Shown one piece after another: positions 1-6,951 of a stretch of 37,808 nt of DNA. A program made the position numbers and the translations under genes. Position 1 is the stretch's first letter, and every line of letters begins with the position of its first letter. The DNA is from a virus. The notes beneath the pieces were generated by a model. That model did not search any database. It was not told where the DNA came from and was given only the letters and a program-made list of their open reading frames with translations. The stretch lies in IMG/VR virus record IMGVR_UViG_3300049847_000280, positions 1 through 37,808 of that record; one strand, written 5' to 3'.

Positions 1-165
1 GAATATAGGAATCGTGGCGAACGACATCATCAAGGTCGAGGCCATCGGGACCAACATTTCGGTCTACAAGAACGGCTCTCTCGTTGAGACGGTCTCAGAT
101 GCTACTTACGCCAGCGGCCAGCCGGGGATGCTTTACAACTGGACCAACGTTAGAGCCACGACTCT
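1..165. repeat. Terminal redundancy, left copy (circle junction)
   Basis: These 165 bases recur at the right end (37644-37808). The only difference seen is base 38 (G here, A at 37681), which changes a GAG codon to AAG. A reading frame runs through the junction without interruption, so the window is one full circle with a 165-base overlap. This may reflect a circularly permuted genome or a contig closed by assembly. It does not look like a true direct terminal repeat, because it lies inside a gene. Confidence 0.95.
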
Positions 166-247
166 CGATGACTTTAACGCGACTGATAGTGGCGGCGGCG
201 GCTCCCCTCCCGCGAGCTACAACCTCGACTCGGCTGTGTATTTTTAA
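2..247 (+). CDS. Jelly-roll/lectin-like structural protein, C-terminal part
   Basis: This is the 3' part of a gene that begins at 37294 at the other end of the window. Joined through the 165-base overlap, the complete protein has about 198 residues. The whole protein opens with an F-x-D-D-F motif and alternates short beta-strand-like segments, including one around SVYKNGSLVETV. This is the pattern of LamG/concanavalin-like beta-sandwich proteins that bind or cleave sugars. The last 25 residues contain a Gly4-Ser linker and a short tail. It sits between a sulfotransferase-like gene and another structural gene, so a role on the virion surface is inferred. No catalytic residues can be assigned. 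The stop is TAA at 245-247. Confidence 0.7.
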   Translation, partial: NIGIVANDIIKVEAIGTNISVYKNGSLVETVSDATYASGQPGMLYNWTNVRATTLDDFNATDSGGGGSPPASYNLDSAVYF

Positions 248-259
248 GAGGACATCAAC

Positions 260-811
260 ATGGACAGTCAGTTTTATCGAGACCTGCGCGCGCCGTTCAT
301 GACGGTCGCGCCCGCGGCGGTCACGCTCGCGGCGACGAACAAGGCGCTGTTCACCGTCGCCGCCGTGCCCGCGATGGGCAAGGATTACTGGTGGGCCGGC
401 AAGACCGTGGAGCACCGAGCGTTCGGCCAGATCACCACGGCCGCGACGCCGGGCAACCTTACGGTGGCGCTGCTATACGGCACGGGCGCAGACAACACCG
501 GCGTGTCGCTCGCGGCGACCGCGGCGCTGACGCTCATCGCCTCGCAGACGAATATCTCGTGGGAGATCGTGCTGCGTACCCGCTGCATCACGGTCGGCGC
601 CACGGGCACGCTGTTCACGACGGGGCGCATGCAGATCGGCACGGCCGTCGTCGCGGTCGGCACGGTGCTGATCCCCGCCTCGGCGCCCGCGGTCTCGGGC
701 TCGTGCGACCTCACCGTGGCCGGCAACATCCTGAGCTTGCAGGCGCTACGCTCGGGCTCGACGGCGGAGACGATGCAGGTCGTTGACTTGCAGGTCGAAG
801 CGCTGAACTAG
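260..811 (+). CDS. Hypothetical virion protein
   Basis: The gene encodes 183 residues from an ATG preceded by GAGGAC at proper spacing. The product is rich in Ala, Thr, Val and Gly with alternating hydrophobic residues, which suggests an all-beta fold. No signal peptide or membrane segment is visible. It begins 12 bases after the jelly-roll gene, and a gene for an Asp/Trp-repeat protein follows after 10 bases, so it is probably part of the same late operon. I do not recognise the family. Composition and position suggest a minor capsid, decoration or tail-associated protein, but that is inference only. Confidence 0.6.
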   Translation: MDSQFYRDLRAPFMTVAPAAVTLAATNKALFTVAAVPAMGKDYWWAGKTVEHRAFGQITTAATPGNLTVALLYGTGADNTGVSLAATAALTLIASQTNISWEIVLRTRCITVGATGTLFTTGRMQIGTAVVAVGTVLIPASAPAVSGSCDLTVAGNILSLQALRSGSTAETMQVVDLQVEALN

Positions 812-821
812 GGAGTAGCGC

Positions 822-2267
822 GTGGCCAAGCCTATCCGGCCGGGGCCACGGAGTCGCGGACCATTTATTGGTTCGTCGCGACTCACGACCAATGGGCTGC
901 TCGGTCGCCAGCAGTTCGAGGACGGTGGGGACTGGTTCCAAGACGAGCTAGGGGCCGAGTCGCCGATCCAGCTCGGCAGCCAGCAGAGCGAGCACCCACC
1001 ACGCCAAGCCAACGACGATCTCGGGTACTTCTTCGACGAGGGGATGGTCGAGGAGGAGGTATGGGCCGAGGTCGAGGCCCGCGCCACGGTGGTCGCCGCG
1101 CAGCCCGCACTCCCTGTCGGCGATCAGGACTACGACTGGAACGAGAACTACGACGACCCGGTGCTCGCCGACATCGAGTGGTCGCCGATCCAGCCCAACG
1201 CGCCGCCGACAGGCGATCAGCCGCCTGACGACGCATTCGATTGGGGTAGCGTTGACCTTGACGATGACTGGTCGACGCTCATCGACGACGACGATGACGC
1301 GAACCAATCGAATGCGCCGGTCTCGCAGGACCAGCCGCCTGACGACGCCTGGCCGTGGCTCGACGACGAGCAGGACGAGTTCCTACCCGACGACCCCGTA
1401 GCGCCCGCGCTGCCTGCCAACGGCATCGACGACGCGTGGGACTGGGACACCGACCACGACGACTGGGCGCCGGTCGACGAGGCGCAGAGCCAGAACCCCG
1501 GCCCCGCGCTCGACGACGCCTGGCCGCTCGAGGCCGACGAGCAAGACGACTGGCAGCTCGACGACTTCGTACATGGCACCGTGGTCGCGGGTGCTGCCGA
1601 ACTCTCTCCTCCCGACGCATGGGAGTGGGACGACTACGCGGACAGCGACTCGATCTCGCTCGGCAGCCAGCAATCCGACGCCGCACCGCTGCTCCCGTAC
1701 ACGGCCGAGGACGCATGGCCGTGGGATGACGTCACCGACGACCAGCCGGACTGGCTGCAGGGCACCGACGACCCGGTAGGCGCCAACGCGCCGGCCCAGC
1801 TCCCCTACGTCAGCGCGCACGAGTGGGACGACTCGCAGGACGACTTCGACGACGACTTCTTCGATCACTTCGGCAACGAAGACGTCGAGATGGCCGGCGA
1901 CGACGCCTGGCCGTGGGATCAGGCCGACGAGGATCTCGACGACTGGTCGGTGTGGCTGCCGCTCGAGGCGCAGGGCACGAGCTTCGTGCAGCTCGCGGGC
2001 TTGGGGCCGGATGACGCATGGCCGCATGACGACACGACCGATGACATCACCGACTGGTACGCCGGCGCCGATGATCCCGTGGGGCCTGATGCGCCGGTGC
2101 CTCTACCGTACGTCAGTGAAGATGCTTGGCCGCACGATGATGTGACCGACGACACTCCTGACTGGTTCGCGGGCAACGATGATGCCGTTGGGCCAGATAA
2201 GCCGTTCGTGACCGGCACGCGTAAGCTACGCGTGATCGGCTCCATGATCGTCAGGAGATTACGGTGA
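822..2267 (+). CDS. Asp/Trp-repeat, extremely acidic protein of unknown function
   Basis: The 481-residue product starts at GTG with AGGGAG upstream. From about residue 130 it consists of degenerate repeats around a D-D-A-W-P-W core, with versions such as PPDDAWPW, DDAWDW, DDAWPL, PDAWEW, EDAWPW and DDAWPH. About nine units alternate with Asp/Glu-rich spacers that often end in DDW or DW. The C-terminal half shows a longer period: a DAWPW or DAWPH core, then V/T-TDD, a DW, an ADDPVG-type turn, and PLPYVS before the next core. The N-terminal 50 residues are less acidic, and the last 15 are basic (TRKLRVIGSMIVRRLR). The charge is overwhelmingly negative, with many Trp. It is embedded in the virion gene block. 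It could be a decoration, scaffold-like or DNA-mimic protein, but I cannot assign a function. It overlaps the next gene by 4 bases (GTGA). Confidence 0.85.
   Translation: MAKPIRPGPRSRGPFIGSSRLTTNGLLGRQQFEDGGDWFQDELGAESPIQLGSQQSEHPPRQANDDLGYFFDEGMVEEEVWAEVEARATVVAAQPALPVGDQDYDWNENYDDPVLADIEWSPIQPNAPPTGDQPPDDAFDWGSVDLDDDWSTLIDDDDDANQSNAPVSQDQPPDDAWPWLDDEQDEFLPDDPVAPALPANGIDDAWDWDTDHDDWAPVDEAQSQNPGPALDDAWPLEADEQDDWQLDDFVHGTVVAGAAELSPPDAWEWDDYADSDSISLGSQQSDAAPLLPYTAEDAWPWDDVTDDQPDWLQGTDDPVGANAPAQLPYVSAHEWDDSQDDFDDDFFDHFGNEDVEMAGDDAWPWDQADEDLDDWSVWLPLEAQGTSFVQLAGLGPDDAWPHDDTTDDITDWYAGADDPVGPDAPVPLPYVSEDAWPHDDVTDDTPDWFAGNDDAVGPDKPFVTGTRKLRVIGSMIVRRLR
1222..2201 (+). repeat. Degenerate tandem repeats encoding DDAWPW units
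   Basis: The repeats are visible mainly at protein level. About nine copies of a D-D-A-W core recur at irregular spacing, and near-identical DNA such as GACGACGCCTGGCCGTGG occurs at several places. The last two long units (about 2010-2200) are the most alike, including matching TACGTCAG-GA-GA blocks, which points to recent duplication. Codon choice differs between copies (GCCTGG, GCATGG, GCTTGG), so older copies have diverged while the amino-acid core was kept. Confidence 0.8.
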
Positions 2268-2764
2268 ACCTAGTCAAGCTCGGCGACATCGTGGCGATCG
2301 GATTCTCGACGGCGAGTAGCGCGTCCGGCGCTGCTCAGAACGCCGACGCGACGCCAACGATCCTGCTCTACGAGGATGGCGTGGTGATGGGCTACGCGCC
2401 CGTGCCTACGAACCTCGGCACTGGGCGCTATCAGGTGCAGGTCGACTGCTCCGGCGCTAACGGTTTCTCGGCCGACAAGCAGTATCGAGTCGACGTCACA
2501 GCGGCCGTCGATGCTATTCCTGGCGCTGAGACCATTGCGCAGATCCACGTGCTGAACAACCAGCTCGACGACGTGAATACCCGCCTCGTGCTCGTGCAGA
2601 AGCTGCTGCGCAACAAGTTCATCACCGACCCCGTGACCGGCATCGCGACGCTCTACGACGACGACAACGTGACGCCGCTGCTCTCCGGCCAGCTCTACGA
2701 GAATTCGGCCGGCACGCAGGCATACCGAGGCCAGGGCGCCGAGCGGCGCGAGCGGATGACGTGA
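2264..2764 (+). CDS. Hypothetical structural protein
   Basis: A 166-residue protein starts at GTG (2264) that overlaps the preceding TGA. An AGGAG lies 6 bases upstream and supports this start. The N-terminal half is beta-rich (DIVAIGFST, TILLYEDGV, GRYQVQVDC), with short strands and turns like a small immunoglobulin- or adhesin-like domain. The C-terminal part contains LLRNKFITDPVTG and TLYDDDN-TPLL segments of a kind seen in tail or baseplate-associated phage proteins. It is part of the late virion operon. The exact role is not known. Confidence 0.65.
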   Translation: MNLVKLGDIVAIGFSTASSASGAAQNADATPTILLYEDGVVMGYAPVPTNLGTGRYQVQVDCSGANGFSADKQYRVDVTAAVDAIPGAETIAQIHVLNNQLDDVNTRLVLVQKLLRNKFITDPVTGIATLYDDDNVTPLLSGQLYENSAGTQAYRGQGAERRERMT

Positions 2765-3165
2765 CGATCGTCGTCTCTGGGTTCGCGCTGCCGCGCGTCA
2801 ATACCTACGCCGGAGCACCGTCGGTCTACGGGTTTACGCTCAAGGCCGGCCAGCAGCCCACCGTAGCCGTGCTGCTCAATTCGTCCATCGAGCAGTGGTA
2901 CGCGATCGACTTTCGGGTCAAGCGGCGCCGTCCAATCACGAAGATGGAATGGACGCTCGTGCGCGAGTGGCTGGCTATTGCGAAGCGCGCCAAAAAGAAA
3001 TACGCCGCCGACCAGGCCGAGAACGAGAAGCTCGAGCGGATCTTCACGACTACGCTCGTCGGGCGCAAGGCGCGCACGCCGACGCAAAAGCCGTTGAAAC
3101 CCCTCTACGGCGACCCGTCTGGACTGCGGCCCGTCAAACGTAGAGAATCACGGCGCACCGCATGA
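2761..3165 (+). CDS. Hypothetical basic protein in virion module
   Basis: A 134-residue protein starts at GTG overlapping the previous stop. Its C-terminal two thirds are strongly basic: residues about 50-100 hold RVKRRRP and KRAKKKYA, followed by a Lys/Arg-rich tail. The central part looks helical. It overlaps the next gene by 4 bases (ATGA), so it belongs to a translationally coupled set. No family is recognised. The basic composition fits nucleic-acid contact or packing inside the head, but this is inference. Confidence 0.6.
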   Translation: MTIVVSGFALPRVNTYAGAPSVYGFTLKAGQQPTVAVLLNSSIEQWYAIDFRVKRRRPITKMEWTLVREWLAIAKRAKKKYAADQAENEKLERIFTTTLVGRKARTPTQKPLKPLYGDPSGLRPVKRRESRRTA

Positions 3166-3422
3166 AAGCCCAGCCGCACCCACTCCCCGTCGAATCGTTG
3201 CCGCCAGAGGCGTATGCGCGCGTGTTCGAAAACTCCCCCGACGGCGCCGCGGTGCTCGAGGAGCTGGTCCGCCGCTTTGCCCGCCCTCACGTACGCACGG
3301 GCGGCATCGACGGCATTCGCGAGTCGGATTTCCGTGCTGGACAAAGGTCAGTGACCGAGTTCATTGTCGGGCGCATCAATACCTCGACGGGCTACCCCGA
3401 CCCGCCGACAGAGGAGACTTAA
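3162..3422 (+). CDS. Bbp19-like small phage protein
   Basis: The 86-residue product has the arrangement VFEN-x-G-x2-VLEELV-x2-F followed by a Phe/Arg-x-Gly-Gln-Arg-Ser-Val motif and a hydrophobic FIVGRI. This matches the small family typified by Bbp19 of Bordetella phage BPP-1, whose gene lies near the capsid genes in podoviruses. The function of that family is unknown to me. The start is an ATG overlapping the previous TGA. The position just before scaffold and capsid agrees with the family's usual place. Confidence 0.65.
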   Translation: MKAQPHPLPVESLPPEAYARVFENSPDGAAVLEELVRRFARPHVRTGGIDGIRESDFRAGQRSVTEFIVGRINTSTGYPDPPTEET

Positions 3423-3425
3423 GCC

Positions 3426-3689
3426 ATGCTCGTGCGAGTGATTACAGGTGTAACCGGCGATCAAGCGTTCCCCGCATGCTGGCTGCGCAACGTGCGCGTC
3501 GGCGGTACTGCTGCGCTGGTCGGCGCCGTGCAGATCAAGCAGGGGTCGAACGTCCTCGAGACGCTCGCGGCGGCGACCGCGGTCGGCGTCGAGCGCGACT
3601 TCGATGATACGAAGTTCGACGCCAACAACGGAATCCTCAACATCAACATGGCCAACGCTGGCGATACCGTCATCGTCACCTACAACTAG
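3426..3689 (+). CDS. Hypothetical small beta-rich virion protein
   Basis: The gene encodes 87 residues from an ATG with GAGGAG upstream. The protein is a run of short beta strands without charged clusters, resembling small head decoration or head-completion proteins in size and texture. It lies 8 bases before the scaffold gene. No family is recognised. Confidence 0.55.
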   Translation: MLVRVITGVTGDQAFPACWLRNVRVGGTAALVGAVQIKQGSNVLETLAAATAVGVERDFDDTKFDANNGILNINMANAGDTVIVTYN

Positions 3690-3697
3690 GAGCGCGT

Positions 3698-4570
3698 ATG
3701 TCTGCTGCCGCCGCTGATACTGGAGCCCAGGCCGCCGCCGATGCCGCAGCCGCGGCCGACGCAAGCGCCGCTGCCGCGAAGGGTGACAAGGGCAAGTCTG
3801 CTCTCGCGTCCGGCCAAGAGAAGCCAGAGACGTGGATTCCAGAGAAGTACCACGTCCGCGCTGAAGGCAAGAAGGACGGCCCGATTGATGAGGCCGCATC
3901 ACTGCGCGCTCTCGCCAAGGGCTACACCGAACTCAACAAGCGGATGATCGACGTCGGCCTGCCGCCGGAGGACGCCGAGAAGTACGAAATCGAAGGGCTG
4001 CCGAAAGACTTCGACGTCGCGGAGTTTCGCAAAGACCCGGAAATGGCGAACTTCCTGAAGGGCGCGCACTCGCTCGGACTTACCAATAAGCAGGTCAACT
4101 ACGTCATCGGCCAGTACCTGAAAGTGGCGCCGGAGATCGCAGGCGCAGCGCAGGAACTGTCGGGCGAGGAATGCACGGCGCAACTGAAGCTCGTGTGGAA
4201 AAGTGACGCGGAGCTTGCAACCGCGATCAAGAGCAGCTTCAACGCCGCGACCAAGCTCGCCGACGTGGCCGGCCTCACGTACGACCAGCTCGACGCCCGC
4301 TACGGCAACGATCCGACTTTTATCCGCCTGATGGCCGCGCTCGCCAAGCAGATGGGCGAGGACGTGCCGCCGCATGGCTCACCCGGCAGCGACGCCGCGG
4401 GCGACTTCGACACGCAGGTCAAGGCGCTGCGTGCTGAGCTTGACCAGATTCCGGAGCGCAACACGAAGGAGCGCGGTGCCGTGCGCGCCAAGCTCGATGC
4501 GCTGTACTCCAAACGCTTCGGCAACGCGCAGCGCGCGCCGCTGCTCACGATCAACCCAGGGAAGAAATAG
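3698..4570 (+). CDS. Scaffolding protein, T7 gp9-like by position
   Basis: The protein has 290 residues. It begins with an Ala-rich low-complexity stretch (residues 3-28), followed by a helical, charged body with a W-I-P-E-K-Y element at about residues 46-51. The C terminus is an Arg/Lys-rich helix ending in KSK-like turns, as expected for a scaffold that contacts capsid. The gene lies between the portal region and the major capsid gene, as in T7-like and BPP-1-like podoviruses. AGGAG precedes the ATG. Scaffolds direct procapsid assembly and leave before or during DNA packaging. The assignment rests on order, length and composition rather than on conserved residues. Confidence 0.75.
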   Translation: MSAAAADTGAQAAADAAAAADASAAAAKGDKGKSALASGQEKPETWIPEKYHVRAEGKKDGPIDEAASLRALAKGYTELNKRMIDVGLPPEDAEKYEIEGLPKDFDVAEFRKDPEMANFLKGAHSLGLTNKQVNYVIGQYLKVAPEIAGAAQELSGEECTAQLKLVWKSDAELATAIKSSFNAATKLADVAGLTYDQLDARYGNDPTFIRLMAALAKQMGEDVPPHGSPGSDAAGDFDTQVKALRAELDQIPERNTKERGAVRAKLDALYSKRFGNAQRAPLLTINPGKK

Positions 4571-4571
4571 C

Positions 4572-4733
4572 ATGGCCGCGAAGCTCGGGAGTGGTGAACG
4601 CTTCAAGAAGCTGAAGGGCTCGCTGATGCGCCAGGGCGGTGTGACGGACCCCGCAGCTTTGGCAGCGGCCATCGGTCGCAAGAAGTACGGCGCCAAGAAA
4701 ATGGCGAAGCTTGCGGCCGCAGGGAGAAGCTGA
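4572..4733 (+). CDS. Small basic conserved phage protein
   Basis: The gene encodes 53 residues starting at an ATG one base after the scaffold stop, with GGGAAG upstream. The pattern KLGSG-RFKKLK, then GGVTDPAALAAAIGRKKYG and a Lys/Ala-rich end, is a common small phage protein type that often lies between scaffold and capsid or elsewhere in structural modules. Its function is unknown. An intergenic gap of about 200 bases follows (4734-4931). It contains a weak hairpin (CCACCG at 4768-4773 with CGGTGG at 4784-4789) but no T-tract, and I see no clear promoter there. Confidence 0.6.
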   Translation: MAAKLGSGERFKKLKGSLMRQGGVTDPAALAAAIGRKKYGAKKMAKLAAAGRS

Positions 4734-4931
4734 TCGCTTGACTTAGTGCGCCGGCTTAGCGCAAATTCCACCGCATCGGCCGACGGTGGCTCGTCGATCA
4801 CCCGATTGAAAGCCCGCTTAGAGCGATAGCGCGCAAAGCCAGCGCATCGCAAAGCGACATCCAGGCCGGCACGTCAGTGCCGAACACCCTGCTAAGGCGA
4901 ACGAGAGTTCAACCTTCAGCGGGAGCCCGCC

Positions 4932-5789
4932 ATGTCGCAATTCGTTACCGAAGCCTTTGTCCAGCAATTCGCCGACAACTTCCTGCACGTCGCGCAGCAG
5001 AAGCTCTCACGCTTCCAGTCGTGCGTGCGTGAGGAGCCGAACATTGTCGGCATCAGCAAGTCCATCAACCGTCTTGGCCAGCGCACGGCGCAAAAGCGCA
5101 CCGTCCGCCACGGCGACACGCCGCTGAACGATCAGCCGCACTCGACCCGGTTCGTCGATCTGTTCGACTGGGAAGATGGCGACATGATCGACGACCAGGA
5201 CAAGGTTCGCATGCTGGTCGATCCGAAATCCGAGTACGTGCAGGCTCTCGTGCAGGGCCTAAACCGCGCCAAAGATGACGTGATCATCGCGGCGGCACTG
5301 GGCAACGCGCGCGCCACGTCCGGCAACGTCGCACTGATCGCGGGCCAGAAGATTGCCAACGGCGCCACGGGCCTCACGAAAGCCAAGGTCATCCAGACCA
5401 AGCAGCTCTTCCGCCAGAATGAGGCCGACGAGTATGTGGGCGAGGAGCTGTACTTCACGTACGGCAGCAAGCAGTTGAACGACATCCTGTCGGACACCAC
5501 GCTGACGAACGCCGATTTCATCCAGTTGCGGCTGCTCCAAGAGGGCAACATCAACACCAAGTGGATGGGCTTCAACTGGGTCCCGAGTGAACGGCTGCCG
5601 ATCTCCGGCGGTATCCGCTCCTGCTTCGCGTGGGCGAAGTCCGGCCTCGTGCTCGGCACCGCTGAGAACATCATGACGCGGGTCGGTGAAGACCCCGGCA
5701 AGTCGTTCAACGTGCGCGTGTACGCGAAAATGTCCATCGGCTCGGTGCGAGTCGAGGAAGAAAAAGTCGTTCAGGTTGACTGCGCGTAA
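4932..5789 (+). CDS. Major capsid protein
   Basis: The protein has 285 residues and starts at ATG with GCGGGAG at good spacing. Features typical of the compact podovirus major capsid family (as in BPP-1 and related phages) are a helical N terminus, an R-TAQKRTVRHGDTP segment followed by a long loop, a WEDGDMIDDQDK motif near residues 80-90, a spine-helix-like region, and a hydrophobic beta-rich C terminus with GLVLGTAENI and RVYAKMSIG-VRVEE. This fits the HK97 fold. It follows the scaffold and precedes the tail tube genes. It forms the icosahedral shell. The family call is fairly secure, the fold is inferred. Confidence 0.88.
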   Translation: MSQFVTEAFVQQFADNFLHVAQQKLSRFQSCVREEPNIVGISKSINRLGQRTAQKRTVRHGDTPLNDQPHSTRFVDLFDWEDGDMIDDQDKVRMLVDPKSEYVQALVQGLNRAKDDVIIAAALGNARATSGNVALIAGQKIANGATGLTKAKVIQTKQLFRQNEADEYVGEELYFTYGSKQLNDILSDTTLTNADFIQLRLLQEGNINTKWMGFNWVPSERLPISGGIRSCFAWAKSGLVLGTAENIMTRVGEDPGKSFNVRVYAKMSIGSVRVEEEKVVQVDCA

Positions 5790-5816
5790 TCGCAGCCGCA
5801 AACAGAGGAAACAGAC

Positions 5817-6290
5817 ATGGCTACGCAAAATGCTTCACTCTCGGCGGCTCGCGCAACGACCCCGCAGTCGCTCGTCAAGGGCAACCAGCAGGACGGCGAG
5901 CTGCGGATCTTTCGCAGCGTCTACAACGACGGCCTGACGCTGACGCTCGCAATCGCGGACATCATCAGTTGGGGGTATCTGCCGAAAGCCGCGGTGCTCG
6001 TCGGCGGGTATCTCACGTACACGGCCGGCACGGCCTCGTGTACCGCGAACCTGGGCGACTTGCAGTTGGCGACGCGGTACCTTGCGGCCACGGCGATCAA
6101 CGCCGCGGGCGTGACGTCGATCCAGCCGCCGCTCAACATCACGAGCGCCGCATCCGGCGGCTACGAGGTCGCGACCCCAGGGCCTGGCCTCACTACGGAC
6201 GACTCCGAAATCCGTTCGGTCATCGCTGGCGCCGGTTCTCCGGCCACGCAGCGCATTGTGTTGATGGGCTTCTACGTTCAGAACAACTGA
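5817..6290 (+). CDS. Putative capsid decoration/minor head protein
   Basis: The protein has 157 residues and begins 27 bases after the major capsid gene, with AGAGGAAA before the ATG. The sequence is beta-rich (LTLTLAIADII, AVLVGGYLTYTAG, RIVLMGFYVQ) without charged helices. Proteins of this size directly after the capsid gene in BPP-1-like podoviruses are minor head or decoration proteins. The gene is followed by a strong terminator, so head-gene transcripts probably end here in part. The role is inferred from position only. Confidence 0.6.
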   Translation: MATQNASLSAARATTPQSLVKGNQQDGELRIFRSVYNDGLTLTLAIADIISWGYLPKAAVLVGGYLTYTAGTASCTANLGDLQLATRYLAATAINAAGVTSIQPPLNITSAASGGYEVATPGPGLTTDDSEIRSVIAGAGSPATQRIVLMGFYVQNN

Positions 6291-6318
6291 GCGGGCGCCT
6301 TCTTAGCGGGTAGACTAG

Positions 6319-6346
6319 CGGGGCGCACGAGCGCCCCGTTTTTCTT
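6319..6346 (+). terminator. Rho-independent terminator after capsid genes
   Basis: A perfect 8-bp stem is formed by CGGGGCGC (6319-6326) and GCGCCCCG (6331-6338) with an ACGA loop, followed by TTTTTCTT. This is a textbook intrinsic terminator, placed between head and tail tube genes. It would reduce read-through to the tail genes unless antitermination or a second promoter operates. Confidence 0.9.
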
Positions 6347-6360
6347 GAAGGAGAAGGAAC

Positions 6361-6945
6361 ATCGCCACCGACGTTTCTATCTGCTCGAACGCGCTGCTCA
6401 TGCTCGGCGCGAAAACGATCAACTCGTTCGACGACGACAACGATCGGGCGCGTACCGTGTCGAACCTCTGGCCGCAGGTGCGAGACTGGCTCCTGCGATC
6501 GCATAACTGGAACTGCGCCGTCGCGCGCGTGCAGCTCGCCCCCGACGTAACCGTCCCGGCCTTCGACTGGGCGTATCAATACTCGATCCCGAACGACTGG
6601 ATTCGCACGCTCCAGGTCGGTGAGCTAGCGGCGCCCGTGCCCTATGCCCACGAGGGCCGAAAGATCCTCAGTGACGAGAATCCGCTCAATCTCGTGTACG
6701 TGTTCCGCCAGAACGAGGGCAGTTGGGACACGGCGCTTCAGTTCGCAGCGACGCTGGCGATGGCCGCCGTGTGCGCTTACTCGATCACTCTGTCGACATC
6801 GCTGGCGCAGTCTCAGTACGCGCTGCTGATGAACGAGCTGAAGAAGGTCCGCGCGGTCGACGGCCAGGACATTCCGCCAGAGACGCTCGGTGACTTCCGC
6901 ATGTTCTCTTCACGATTCACCACGAGCGCACCGTCCAACGTCTAA
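6361..6945 (+). CDS. Tail tubular protein A, T7 gp11-like (ATC start)
   Basis: The product is 194 residues if translation starts at ATC (6361). The sequence from there, ATDVSICSNALLMLGAKTIN, is the characteristic N terminus of T7 gp11-like tail tube/gatekeeper proteins. A near-perfect AAGGAG (6348-6353) lies 7 bases before this ATC. In frame upstream there is only AGG AGA AGG AAC and then a TGA at 6346, so no ATG, GTG or TTG is available. The first ATG (6400) would remove 13 conserved residues and sits far from the ribosome site. Later motifs include LRSHNWNCAVAR and a DWAYQYSIPNDWIR segment, both typical of the family. The protein connects portal and tail. A sequencing error ATG to ATC is the alternative. 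Confidence 0.85.
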   Translation: MATDVSICSNALLMLGAKTINSFDDDNDRARTVSNLWPQVRDWLLRSHNWNCAVARVQLAPDVTVPAFDWAYQYSIPNDWIRTLQVGELAAPVPYAHEGRKILSDENPLNLVYVFRQNEGSWDTALQFAATLAMAAVCAYSITLSTSLAQSQYALLMNELKKVRAVDGQDIPPETLGDFRMFSSRFTTSAPSNV

Positions 6946-6951
6946 AGCGTC

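Noticed and set aside
385-729. Long minus-strand frames under the structural genes (for example 385-729, 1383-2027, 33839-35248)
   Set aside because: These are shadow frames caused by high GC content and codon bias; they lack ribosome sites and lie fully opposite well-supported genes.
4768-4789. CCACCG/CGGTGG hairpin before the capsid gene as a terminator
   Set aside because: The stem has only 6 pairs, a 10-base loop and no T-tract, so it is not a convincing terminator.
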